Source: Microbacterium sp. (GTDB taxonomy: Bacteria; Actinomycetota; Actinomycetes; Actinomycetales; Microbacteriaceae). From it: DNA of 64,000 nucleotides. The stretch lies in the NCBI RefSeq assembly GCF_031178445.1, contig NZ_JAPSIY010000010.1, positions 1 to 64,000 of the forward strand, in the 5' to 3' direction. The first letter of the stretch is position 1; the number at the start of each line of letters is the position of its first letter. Positions 39,405 through 47,965 of the stretch are shown piece after piece. The notes below the pieces were generated by a model, which saw only the letters and a list, made by a program, of their open reading frames with translations, was not told where the DNA came from and did no database searches. The translations under genes and the position numbers were made by a program.

Positions 39405-39926
39405 ATGAGCATCACCAAGAAGGATGCCGCAGCCACTCGCGCCGCGGCGGCGAAGCAGGCCGAGGCGGCAGACCGCCTCTCCGCGCTCGAGGTCGAGCGC
39501 CGCGGCTACGTGCAGCGCGGCGACGAGGAAGGCGTCGAGCTCGTCGACGCCGAGATCGCCAGATGGTCCAAGCTCGTCGGCGTCCCCGCCGAGTCGGGTC
39601 GCAGCGGCGATGGCGGACAGGGCACTCACGAGCAGGACCTCGAGCAGGCGAACGCCACCATCGCCCGCAAGGACGATGAGCTCGCCGAGTTCGAACGGCA
39701 CCTCAAGGCCGTGACTGGCGAACTCGACGAAGCACGAGACCGCGCCGGCCGACTCGAGCAGGAGCTCACCGCCCTCCGCGCAGAGCACGGCCAGGCCGCG
39801 GACGCTTCGCAGGGCAACCCGGACGACGGCGAGGGTGCTGCTCAGGGCGACTCGCACGAGGCTGGCGGCAAGCCGGCACCCAAGAACGGCGGCCGCGCGA
39901 AAGCCGCAGCTGCAGCGAAGGGCTGA
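39405..39926 (+). CDS. Hypothetical phage structural-region protein, coiled coil with basic Ala/Lys tail
   Basis: EQANATIARKDDELAEFERHLKAVTGELDEARDRAGRLEQELTALRAEHGQ. Confidence 0.6.
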   Translation: MSITKKDAAATRAAAAKQAEAADRLSALEVERRGYVQRGDEEGVELVDAEIARWSKLVGVPAESGRSGDGGQGTHEQDLEQANATIARKDDELAEFERHLKAVTGELDEARDRAGRLEQELTALRAEHGQAADASQGNPDDGEGAAQGDSHEAGGKPAPKNGGRAKAAAAAKG

Positions 39927-39929
39927 GCG

Positions 39930-40460
39930 ATGGCGATCCCGTGGCCCACGACCGGCGCGGCGATCGCCAAGTCGCTGAAGTGGGGCGAGGACCGGTACGA
40001 GGAACTCGAGGACTACGCCCTCGTGGCGGTGTCCAAGATCGAAGAGAAGGTCGGGCCGTGGCACGGGCAGGCGCTCACCCACACCGTCGCGATGCGACGC
40101 GAGGTGACCCGGCTCGTCCTGCCGTGGCCGGTGGATCTCGTCACCGGTGTCGTGCTCGACGGTAACGCCGTCGAGTACGACGCCGTCGACCTCGGAGCAG
40201 GTGTCGTCTACGGCACCTTCCCCGCCGGCGTCTACACGATCACAGCCACCGCCCGAGCCGCCGCGTCCTGCCCGCCCGACGTCGCGCTCGCCGCACGCAA
40301 GCTCGGCGCCCACCTCGCGAAGCAGGACCTCGTCGGACCCCGCCAGTCGGGCTACACCGGCGGACCGGACAAGGACCTCGACGTGCAGCAAGGCTTCGCC
40401 CTGCCCCGTGCCGTATCCGAGCTGATCGCCGACTACGTCCGCCCGGGAGGCTTCGCGTGA
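39930..40460 (+). CDS. Head-tail connector protein
   Basis: Position after capsid; REVTRLVLPWPVDLVTGVVLDGNAVEYDAVDLGAGVVYG. Confidence 0.7.
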   Translation: MAIPWPTTGAAIAKSLKWGEDRYEELEDYALVAVSKIEEKVGPWHGQALTHTVAMRREVTRLVLPWPVDLVTGVVLDGNAVEYDAVDLGAGVVYGTFPAGVYTITATARAAASCPPDVALAARKLGAHLAKQDLVGPRQSGYTGGPDKDLDVQQGFALPRAVSELIADYVRPGGFA

Positions 40461-40933
40461 GCAGCACCGTCTACCCCTCGATGGGCGCAGCCGCCGCAAC
40501 CGTGAAGAGGAAGATCCTCGACACCGCGAAGGCTGCGCTCGCCGAGGAGACCGAAGTCGACGTCGGAATGGGCTTCATGTGGCCGCCGCAGTGGCAGGAC
40601 TCCGTCTCGGTGATGGGCGTGCGTGTGTCGCCCTCCGACGGCACGATCGGCATGCAACGACGCCAGCACGTCGATATCCGCCAGGACGTCGCAATCACCG
40701 TGCAGCGCGTCACCGACGACGAGGGCGAAGTGCACGACCGGGCATACGAGCTGCTCGACAAGATCGACTCCGCCATCCGCACCGACGCGACCCTCGGCGG
40801 CACCGTCCTCTGGTGCTACGCCGACGAGGTCGCATCCGACGGCATCACCGACGAATCGAACGCCGGATGGGGTCGCATCTGCGCCCTGTCCGTCACGTTC
40901 GTCTCCCGCGTCATGATCACCCGCCCGGCCTGA
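40457..40933 (+). CDS. Tail terminator/completion-like protein
   Basis: Syntenic position between connector and major tail protein. Confidence 0.5.
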   Translation: MSSTVYPSMGAAAATVKRKILDTAKAALAEETEVDVGMGFMWPPQWQDSVSVMGVRVSPSDGTIGMQRRQHVDIRQDVAITVQRVTDDEGEVHDRAYELLDKIDSAIRTDATLGGTVLWCYADEVASDGITDESNAGWGRICALSVTFVSRVMITRPA

Positions 40934-40968
40934 CCGGGCCCACACACATCACCCCAGGAGGGCACACC

Positions 40969-42027
40969 ATGGTCACTCAGGCTGACTGCTCGATCGCGTT
41001 CAAGAAGGAGACCACCTACGGCACGGCCGTCACGGTGGAAAGGTTCCTCGAGTTCACCTCGGAGACCCTCGACCTCGACCGCGCCTACCACCAGGGCGAG
41101 AACATGCGCCCCGGCACCCGGGTCGCACGCTCGCAGAAGCGCATCCTCACGCGTGAAGGGGCCGCCGGCGACATCACCCAGGAAGTGCAGACAAAGGGCT
41201 TCGGTGCCCTGTTCGAGCTCGCTCTCGGCGTCGCTTCCGCGTGGACCGAGGTCGAGGCCGACTCCGGCGTCTACCAGGGTGTGTTCACACTCGTGAAGGA
41301 CGACTTCCTGCCCTCGGCGACGATCCAGAAGGGCGTGCCGCGGCTTCCCACGGCGACCACTCCGGGCGGTGTGGATGCGTTCACGTTCGCCGGCTGCCAG
41401 GTCTCGTCGATCGAGTTCGAGATGTCATCCGAGGGCGTGCTCACGATGACGACGTCGTGGATCGGCGGCCGTGCTGTGGACACCAGCACACCGTACGTGC
41501 CGTCCGCGGGCAAGTACCCGCAGGGGTGCGAACTGTTCAGCTTCGTCGACGCGAGCCTGGTACTCGGCGGCACGATCACGATGCCCACCGCGACCGCCCT
41601 CGCCACGGGTGGCACCGTCGCCGGCAACGTGCGCGAGGCCTCGATCTCGATCGACCAGGCCCTCGACGACAACGGCCGCAACCTCGGCGGCCGCGGTGAG
41701 CGGTCGCGTCCCGGGGCAGTCGGCCTGGCGGAGATCACCGGCAGCCTCACGGTCGAGTACGACACGACGCTGATCACCGAGGCGGTGCTCGAGCAAAAGG
41801 GCCTGGCCCTCGTGCTCACCTTCCAGGGCCCCAGCGACATCGGCGACTCCGGACTGCGCCCTGTCGTGCAGATCGTCGTGCCCGAGATCAAGCTCGAGGG
41901 CGACCTGCCCAAGTCCAACGGAGGCGACGTGATCACCCACTCGTCCGACTTCGTCGGCCTTGACCCGCTCGTTCCGGGACAGGAGCCGATCTACCTCGTG
42001 TACAGGTCGGCTGACCTGGTGCTCTGA
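40969..42027 (+). CDS. Major tail tube protein
   Basis: MVTQADCSIAFKKETTYGTAVTVERFLEFTSETLDLDRAYHQGENMRPG; GGAGG RBS. Confidence 0.8.
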   Translation: MVTQADCSIAFKKETTYGTAVTVERFLEFTSETLDLDRAYHQGENMRPGTRVARSQKRILTREGAAGDITQEVQTKGFGALFELALGVASAWTEVEADSGVYQGVFTLVKDDFLPSATIQKGVPRLPTATTPGGVDAFTFAGCQVSSIEFEMSSEGVLTMTTSWIGGRAVDTSTPYVPSAGKYPQGCELFSFVDASLVLGGTITMPTATALATGGTVAGNVREASISIDQALDDNGRNLGGRGERSRPGAVGLAEITGSLTVEYDTTLITEAVLEQKGLALVLTFQGPSDIGDSGLRPVVQIVVPEIKLEGDLPKSNGGDVITHSSDFVGLDPLVPGQEPIYLVYRSADLVL

Positions 42028-42605
42028 TGGCAGGCAAAACGGATCCGGAGTTCGAGTTCGAGCTGCCGGATCTGCGGGCCCTGTTCGCCGATCTCAAGGC
42101 AGTCGCGCCCAAGCTCGCCACCGACGTACGGAGGGACCTGCGCGGCACCGGCTCTGACATCATCGCCCAGCAGCGCCGCATCCTCTCCGGGCCCCGGCCC
42201 GGGTCGATCCACAAGACCGGGTCGACGCTGCGACTCGTCGTGCCCCGCAACGGCCGCAAACCGTACCTCGCGATCCGTAACACCTACGAGACCGGCGACC
42301 CCCGCGAGGGTGGTGTCGACGACCTGCGCTCGAAGATCCGCGCCGGCCTCAAGACCTCCGTCACCTCCGGGAAGACCCGCTCGTCGATCCAGATCAAGAC
42401 GACCGGTCCCCGCAACGACGGCTACAACATGGCAAAGGTCTGGCAGGCCCGCCGCTTCCGCCACCCCATCTTCGGCGCCCTCGGCTGGATGGACCAGCAG
42501 GGGCAGCCGTACTTCTGGGAACCCGCATACGACGGCGTCGAGGACATGCAGCGCAAGGTGCAGACCATCCTCGACAACGCCGTGACCACCCTCTCGAAAG
42601 GCTGA
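42027..42605 (+). CDS. Minor tail/neck protein
   Basis: Syntenic position; KAVAPKLATDVRRDLRGTGSDIIAQQRRIL. Confidence 0.55.
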   Translation: MAGKTDPEFEFELPDLRALFADLKAVAPKLATDVRRDLRGTGSDIIAQQRRILSGPRPGSIHKTGSTLRLVVPRNGRKPYLAIRNTYETGDPREGGVDDLRSKIRAGLKTSVTSGKTRSSIQIKTTGPRNDGYNMAKVWQARRFRHPIFGALGWMDQQGQPYFWEPAYDGVEDMQRKVQTILDNAVTTLSKG

Positions 42606-42608
42606 TCC

Positions 42609-43061
42609 GTGAAGATCCGATTCCCCGACCACCTCACAGGCGGCGTCACCCGCGAACCGCTCCGCGCGATGAACCAGAAGAACGCCCCCATCCGCCTCGT
42701 CGCCGAGCTGCAGATGGAAACCGGCTGGGACCTGAAGACGTTCCGCGAGGCGCAGGCCACGATGTACAGCATCGCCATGGCCGCCTGGCTCACCCTCCAC
42801 AACGCCGGCTTCACGACCGTCACCTGGGACCAGACCGCCGAGCTCTCCACCGAGGACCTCGAGTTCATCGAGGAACCAGGCGACCGCGCCGCCGCCGAAC
42901 AGGCGCTCGCCGAGTCGGGGGAGGGGGATGCCTCGGACCCAGCATCCCCGGCTTCGAGTCGGGACGCCGAGCCCGCCGAGCCCCGCAAGGCGGCCACCCG
43001 ATCGAAGAATCCGAGCCGTGGATCGCAGGCCAAGTCCGCAAGAGGCTCGCGAACTTCCTGA
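42609..43061 (+). CDS. Tail assembly chaperone, frame-0 product (gpG-like)
   Basis: Position between tail tube and tape measure; contains the slippery site. Confidence 0.8.
   Translation: MKIRFPDHLTGGVTREPLRAMNQKNAPIRLVAELQMETGWDLKTFREAQATMYSIAMAAWLTLHNAGFTTVTWDQTAELSTEDLEFIEEPGDRAAAEQALAESGEGDASDPASPASSRDAEPAEPRKAATRSKNPSRGSQAKSARGSRTS
42917..42929 (+). other. Putative -1 programmed frameshift site GGGGGAGGGGGAT
   Basis: Overlapping heptamers G.GGG.GAG and G.GGG.GAT in the frame-0 register. Confidence 0.7.
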
Positions 43062-43213
43062 CGCTGTTCCCCGGGCACACAGCGCCCGGGATCTGGGACA
43101 TCACGTACGGCGATTGGCTCGAGCTCGCGAAGGCCGTCGACGACCACGTCGCGGACCAGAAGAAGCAGCAGGCCAAACGCAAGGCTCAGCGGCGCCACTC
43201 ACGGCGCCGCTGA
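42929..43213 (+). CDS. Tail assembly chaperone -1 frame extension (gpT-like)
   Basis: -1 frame open from slippery site to TGA 43211-43213: CLGPSIPGFESGRRARRAPQGGHPIEESEPWIAGQVRKRLANFLTLFPGHTAPGIWDITYGDWLELAKAVDDHVADQKKQQAKRKAQRRHSRRR. Confidence 0.8.
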   Translation, partial: CLGPSIPGFESGRRARRAPQGGHPIEESEPWIAGQVRKRLANFLTLFPGHTAPGIWDITYGDWLELAKAVDDHVADQKKQQAKRKAQRRHSRRR

Positions 43214-43234
43214 GCGGCAGAGAGGGGATCGGGC

Positions 43235-44851
43235 ATGGCGGGTAACTCGCGAGACTTCCTGATCCGCATCCTCGGCGACAGCGAGAACGCGAAGAAGGCC
43301 GTCGACGGCTTCAACAAGAAGCTCGACGACTCCACGAGCAAGCTCGACGGCTTCTTCGCATCCTTCACCGGCAACCTCGCCGCAGACCTCTTCCAGGATG
43401 CCGCCGCCGCCGCGGGCGACTTCATCTCCGGCTCGATCGACCAGGCCTCAGACCTGAACGAGACGCTCTCCGCCGCCGAGGCGATCTTCGGCGACCAGAC
43501 CGCCGCGATGGACAAGTGGTCGCAGAACGCCGCCCAGAACCTCGGCCTCTCACAAGGTGCCGCCCTCGATGCCGCGACCGGCTTCGGAGACATGTTCCAG
43601 CAGCTCGGCTTCGCCGGCGACCAAGCTTCGGGCATGTCCCAGGACGTGCTGCAGATGGCCGCCGACCTCGGCTCGTTCCGCAACCTCGACACCAGCGACG
43701 TGCTCGACAAGATCTCCGGCGCCATGCGCGGCGAGTACGACTCGCTGCAGGCCCTCATCCCCAACATCAACGCCGCCCGCGTCGAACAGGAAGCGCTCGC
43801 CGCGACGGGCAAGGAGAGCGCTAAGGAGCTCACCGCGCAGGAGAAGGCCGCGGCGACACTCGCGATCATCAACAAGGATGGCGCGGCGGCGATGGGCGAC
43901 TTCGCGAAGACGTCGGACTCTGCCGCGAACCAGCAGAAGATCATGACCGCGACGCTCGAGGAGCAGCAGGCGGAGCTCGGAGAGCAGCTGCTTCCCGCGT
44001 GGACGGAGCTGCAGGGCTTCCTTATCGACTCCGTTCTGCCGGCGTTCACGAGCGTGATCGGCTGGCTGGCGGACAACCAGTGGGTGTACGGGGTGGTCGC
44101 GGGCGGTGTGCTCGCGATCGCCGCGGCGTACACGATCTGGCAGTTCGCCACCGGGGCGTGGACGGTCGCGCAGATCGCCGCGAACGTCGCCATGCTCGCC
44201 TCCCCGATCACCTGGATCATCCTCGGGATCGTCGCCCTCGTCGCCGCGATCATCTGGCTCGTCGCGAACTGGGACACCGTCGTCGCCTGGATCACCGAGA
44301 TCTGGGGCGGATTCATGACCTGGATCGGCGAGGTCATCGACGGCTTCGTGGCCTGGTGGGACGACACCTGGGCCGGGATCTCCGAGGCCTGGTCAGACTT
44401 CTGGGACGGCGTCGCGCAGGTCGTGAAGGACATCTGGAACGGCATCATCGGCTGGATCGAAAGCGGCATCAACGGAGCGATCGACCTGATCAACGGCATG
44501 ATCGACGGCGTCAACCTCGTCGGCGGCGCCTTCGGCGTCAACATCGAGCACATCGGGCACGTCTCGCTCCCGAAGCTCGCCACCGGTGGAGTCACCTCCG
44601 GCCCGATGGTCGCGATGATCGGCGACAACCCCGGCGGCCGCGAGGTCGTCCAGCCGCTGTCATCGCTGCGATCCGACCGACAGGCTGACATCCGCGCCGC
44701 CGTCCGCGCCGCGGTGCTCGAGCTCCGAGGCGGCGGGGGAGGCGAGACAGTGTCGGTGACACAACAGATCACCGCCCTGCCCGGCATGTCCGAAGAGCAG
44801 GTCGCGGACGCCGCGGCGCAACGGCTCGGCGCAGTGCTCAGGAGTAGCTGA
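43235..44851 (+). CDS. Phage tail tape measure protein
   Basis: FNKKLDDSTSKLDGFFASFTGNLAADLF...GDMFQQLGFAGDQASGMSQDVLQMAADLGSF; central hydrophobic segments. Confidence 0.93.
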   Translation: MAGNSRDFLIRILGDSENAKKAVDGFNKKLDDSTSKLDGFFASFTGNLAADLFQDAAAAAGDFISGSIDQASDLNETLSAAEAIFGDQTAAMDKWSQNAAQNLGLSQGAALDAATGFGDMFQQLGFAGDQASGMSQDVLQMAADLGSFRNLDTSDVLDKISGAMRGEYDSLQALIPNINAARVEQEALAATGKESAKELTAQEKAAATLAIINKDGAAAMGDFAKTSDSAANQQKIMTATLEEQQAELGEQLLPAWTELQGFLIDSVLPAFTSVIGWLADNQWVYGVVAGGVLAIAAAYTIWQFATGAWTVAQIAANVAMLASPITWIILGIVALVAAIIWLVANWDTVVAWITEIWGGFMTWIGEVIDGFVAWWDDTWAGISEAWSDFWDGVAQVVKDIWNGIIGWIESGINGAIDLINGMIDGVNLVGGAFGVNIEHIGHVSLPKLATGGVTSGPMVAMIGDNPGGREVVQPLSSLRSDRQADIRAAVRAAVLELRGGGGGETVSVTQQITALPGMSEEQVADAAAQRLGAVLRSS

Positions 44852-45591
44852 TGAAGGCAAGGATCCACGGCGTCACGCTCGATGGCACCGACAGCACGAA
44901 CAGTCCCTACACGATCACCAGCATCGACGGTTGGGACGACGGCGTCGAAACCCGTCGGGAAGCGATCGACCGACCAGCCGCACACGGGCAGTTCCCCACG
45001 CCCGGGTACCTGTCTGGGCGGCTCATCACGATCAACGGCGAGATCTACACCAGCTCGCCCAGCGAGCAGGACCACGCGATCCTCCGACTCACGGGACTGC
45101 TGGCGGACGGGAGCACGGCAAAGTTCGCCGTCGAGACGGCCCTAGGCTCCCAGTGGGCCAGCGTTCAACGCAACGGGCCACCCGACATCGTCCGCGACCG
45201 CTGGGGGCTGCTCGCGACCTACCAGCTGCAGTTCTGGGCGGCCGACCCCCGCAAGTACGGCGAGGTGCGGGAGTACGCGGCGGGTGAGGAAGCGGTGCAG
45301 TACGGGAACTTCCCGGCGACGCCGAAGATCATCGTCAACGGCATCGCAGAATCCGGGTACACCGTGACCGGGCCTGGCGGGCGCCGTGTGATCGTGTATC
45401 ACCCACTGACGGCCGCCGTGCCGCACACCATCGACTTCACCACAGGCGGCTTGTACGTCGCCGGTCAGCGCATCTTCGGAGCCATCACGGTCTACGAGCC
45501 GTGGACGGTATCGCCCGGGTTGCCCGGGGTGGTCACCACAGTGAACGGGGCGCGCACGCTGCGCATCCAGGTCGCTGACACGTTCGTCTGA
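44851..45591 (+). CDS. Distal tail (Dit)-like protein
   Basis: Position after tape measure; DGWDDGVETRREAIDRPAAHGQFPTPGYLSGRLITINGEIY. Confidence 0.75.
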   Translation: MKARIHGVTLDGTDSTNSPYTITSIDGWDDGVETRREAIDRPAAHGQFPTPGYLSGRLITINGEIYTSSPSEQDHAILRLTGLLADGSTAKFAVETALGSQWASVQRNGPPDIVRDRWGLLATYQLQFWAADPRKYGEVREYAAGEEAVQYGNFPATPKIIVNGIAESGYTVTGPGGRRVIVYHPLTAAVPHTIDFTTGGLYVAGQRIFGAITVYEPWTVSPGLPGVVTTVNGARTLRIQVADTFV

Positions 45592-45602
45592 GAGGATCGC
45601 TG

Positions 45603-46679
45603 ATGACGCTGTGGCAGGCCTACTCGTGTGACGCGATCACGGGCAAGCAGATCGACCGGATCCCGTTCTCCGCGTTCTCATACGCCAGGCTGCTGTCAGC
45701 GGGGGGTGACGGGCAAGCAGCGGTCCCGCTCGACGGAACCTTCACGAAGACCGAGTTGCGTTCGCTGCTGCAGCCGCTGTCGCGCATGCTCGTCCTCGAA
45801 CGCGATGGCGTCGTGGAGTACATGGGTACGGTTGCGCACCCGCCGAAGTACGTGCGCGGCCAATCGACGGTTTCCGTGCAGCTCGAGGACGTGTGGGCCC
45901 GGTTCCTGCGTCGTGGCGGGTGGGACCACACCGCCCCGAACGTGGAGAAGTGGGAGACGACCGTGACGGGGTCGCTTCGAGACCATGCGGTCGCGGTGAT
46001 CCGCAGAGGCCGCGACGAAGGGCCTGTTCTGCCCGAGATGGGACTGCCGATCAGCCTGCCGGCCGTGCAGAGTGGATCGGTCGCACGGACCTACTACGGC
46101 TACCACGTGGAGATGGTCGGCGATGTTCTCCAGGACCTCCTCGACGAGGGCCTGGACGTCTACTTCCAGCCTCGATGGATCTCGAACGGCGATTCGGACT
46201 GGCTCATGCGCTCCGACATCGGATGGTCCTCCGGCGTGACACGCGAGTTCTTCGTCACCGCGGACCTCTCCGAAGTGGCGGGGTTCTCGGAGTCGGGCGA
46301 CGCGTCGCGGGTGACCAACAACGCCCGCTATGTGGGCGAGGGATCAGAGGTCGACATGCTGGTCCGCTCCAACCGAAACACGGCATCCCCGTATCCGCTG
46401 CTGGACAAGACCACGCAGGCGAAGAACGTGTCGGACGTCGCGCAGTTGTCTGCGATGGCGAACCAGGACCTCACGATGTACGGGGCACCCACGATCCAGT
46501 GGGAGTTCTCCGTGCTCGGCGACTCCCCGGTCGACGTGGGAGACACGGTGCGGTTGCACTTCGACGGAGACCCTTGGATTCCGGACGGGTGGCACACGCG
46601 CCGTGTCGTCAAGGTCGCAGTGTCCGTCCCCGGGCCGGACGTGAAGACGATCAGTGTCCAGCCGGCAGGAGGCGCGTGA
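45603..46679 (+). CDS. Minor tail protein (Gp37-like/tail-associated)
   Basis: MLVLERDGVVEYMGTVAHPPKYVRGQSTVSVQLEDVWARFLRRG. Confidence 0.7.
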   Translation: MTLWQAYSCDAITGKQIDRIPFSAFSYARLLSAGGDGQAAVPLDGTFTKTELRSLLQPLSRMLVLERDGVVEYMGTVAHPPKYVRGQSTVSVQLEDVWARFLRRGGWDHTAPNVEKWETTVTGSLRDHAVAVIRRGRDEGPVLPEMGLPISLPAVQSGSVARTYYGYHVEMVGDVLQDLLDEGLDVYFQPRWISNGDSDWLMRSDIGWSSGVTREFFVTADLSEVAGFSESGDASRVTNNARYVGEGSEVDMLVRSNRNTASPYPLLDKTTQAKNVSDVAQLSAMANQDLTMYGAPTIQWEFSVLGDSPVDVGDTVRLHFDGDPWIPDGWHTRRVVKVAVSVPGPDVKTISVQPAGGA

Positions 46680-47308
46680 TGGGCGTCGATCACATCGGCG
46701 GAAATGCTGGCATGCGACAGGAATTCCAGAAGCTGTGGCGTGAGCTCCGCCGTGTGGCGAAGGCGACCCTGCAGAACGGCTCCATCGGTCGTGCCGGCAT
46801 CCGCGTGTACGACGGTGGCCGGATCAGGATCGAGGGCGGCGGCGGCATCGACATCGTCGGGTCCGGGTACATCCGCATCGATGGCGACCTGACCGGTGAC
46901 GGTGAGCTCAGCTGGACTGGACCGTGGGAGCTCCTCGGCAACGGCGAGGTCACCGGGACGGTCACATGGTCAGGGGATCTGAACCTCACCGGCGACATCA
47001 CCGTTCTCGGCAGCGGCCGTATCATCGCCGGGAACATCACGATTGATCCATCGGCAGCCGGTGGTCGAATCGGGTTCGGTTCCGACCGGTTCATGCACGC
47101 CGGCTCAGGGTTCCTCGGGGTCTACGACGGCAGCCGGTTCGTGGTCTTCAACTCGTCGGGCGTCGCGATCCATGGAGGGGCCGGGTCGCCGACGCTGTCA
47201 GTCGGTCCGGGCGGCGTCCGCATCTCGGGTCTGTCGAAGGTCCCGAAGGCGGGGGTCCCGGCGAACTGCGTGTATGTCGGCTCGGACGGGTTCCTGCACG
47301 AAGGCTGA
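46679..47308 (+). CDS. Tail-tip/fibre protein with repetitive beta-type sequence
   Basis: GGGIDIVGSGYIRIDGDLTGDGELSWTGPWELLGNGEVTGTVTWSGDLNLTGDITVLGSGRI. Confidence 0.6.
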   Translation: MGVDHIGGNAGMRQEFQKLWRELRRVAKATLQNGSIGRAGIRVYDGGRIRIEGGGGIDIVGSGYIRIDGDLTGDGELSWTGPWELLGNGEVTGTVTWSGDLNLTGDITVLGSGRIIAGNITIDPSAAGGRIGFGSDRFMHAGSGFLGVYDGSRFVVFNSSGVAIHGGAGSPTLSVGPGGVRISGLSKVPKAGVPANCVYVGSDGFLHEG

Positions 47309-47313
47309 TCCGG

Positions 47314-47775
47314 TTACTTGCCCAGCAGGTCGGGGCAGAGGAACAGGACGGCAGCCCGCGCGAGAGAGGCGCTGTCGAGGTAGCTGCCCTGGACGCGCTC
47401 TTCGCCCTCGACGACGGACACGTCGTCGATCTCAGTCCCGGCTGCCAGGGCCTCACATGCCTGTCCACCGGCGACGAGCAGCTGCTCATCGGTGGCGTCG
47501 GGGATGGTCGTCGCTGCCCCGAGGCCGGCAAGCCGGGACCGTGCCTCGATGAGGTACTTCTCCTCGGCGATGGCCTCGGCGTCCTCTTCCGCCGAGGGGC
47601 TCGGCGTCTCGGCGACGAGCGGCTCCGACGAGGGCGCGTCGCTCGGAGTCGGGCTGCTGGTGGCTGTCGTCTCGACCGGTGCGGGTTCCTGCCCGCTCGT
47701 GGTGAGCGCGTAGGCGGTGCCTCCGCCGACGACGAGTACAGCGGCGGCCACGATAGCGGCGATGCGGGTCTTCAC
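47314..47775 (-). CDS. Secreted/membrane-anchored DUF732-like protein (moron)
   Basis: MKTRIAAIVAAAVLVVGGGTAYA export signal, Ser/Pro/Glu linker, DEQLLVAGGQACEALAAGTEIDDV...ASLARAAVLFLCPDLL. Confidence 0.7.
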   Translation of the reverse strand: MKTRIAAIVAAAVLVVGGGTAYALTTSGQEPAPVETTATSSPTPSDAPSSEPLVAETPSPSAEEDAEAIAEEKYLIEARSRLAGLGAATTIPDATDEQLLVAGGQACEALAAGTEIDDVSVVEGEERVQGSYLDSASLARAAVLFLCPDLLGK

Positions 47776-47921
47776 GACTGGTTCTCCTTCACGTACTGGA
47801 TGAGCGCTCGTCGGATCACGTCGCTGATCGTCTCGTCGTTCTGCTCTGCGGCGGCCTTCGCATCATCCCAGAGCTTCGCGGGGGTGCGCACCTGTCGGGC
47901 GACCATCGGCTGCTTGACCAT
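47772..47921 (-). CDS. Ribbon-helix-helix (CopG/Arc-type) DNA-binding protein
   Basis: Minus strand MVKQPMVARQVRTPAKLWDDAKAAAEQNDETISDVIRRALIQYVKENQS; GTGA overlap with the DUF732 gene; below ORF-track size cutoff. Confidence 0.72.
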   Translation of the reverse strand: MVKQPMVARQVRTPAKLWDDAKAAAEQNDETISDVIRRALIQYVKENQS

Positions 47922-47965
47922 GCGATGAGCGTACACACGAACGTAAATACGCGCAAGGAGGACTC

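Noticed and set aside
43186-45075. 629-aa minus ORF opposite tape measure
   Set aside because: Ser/Ala/Pro-biased shadow; tape measure is clear
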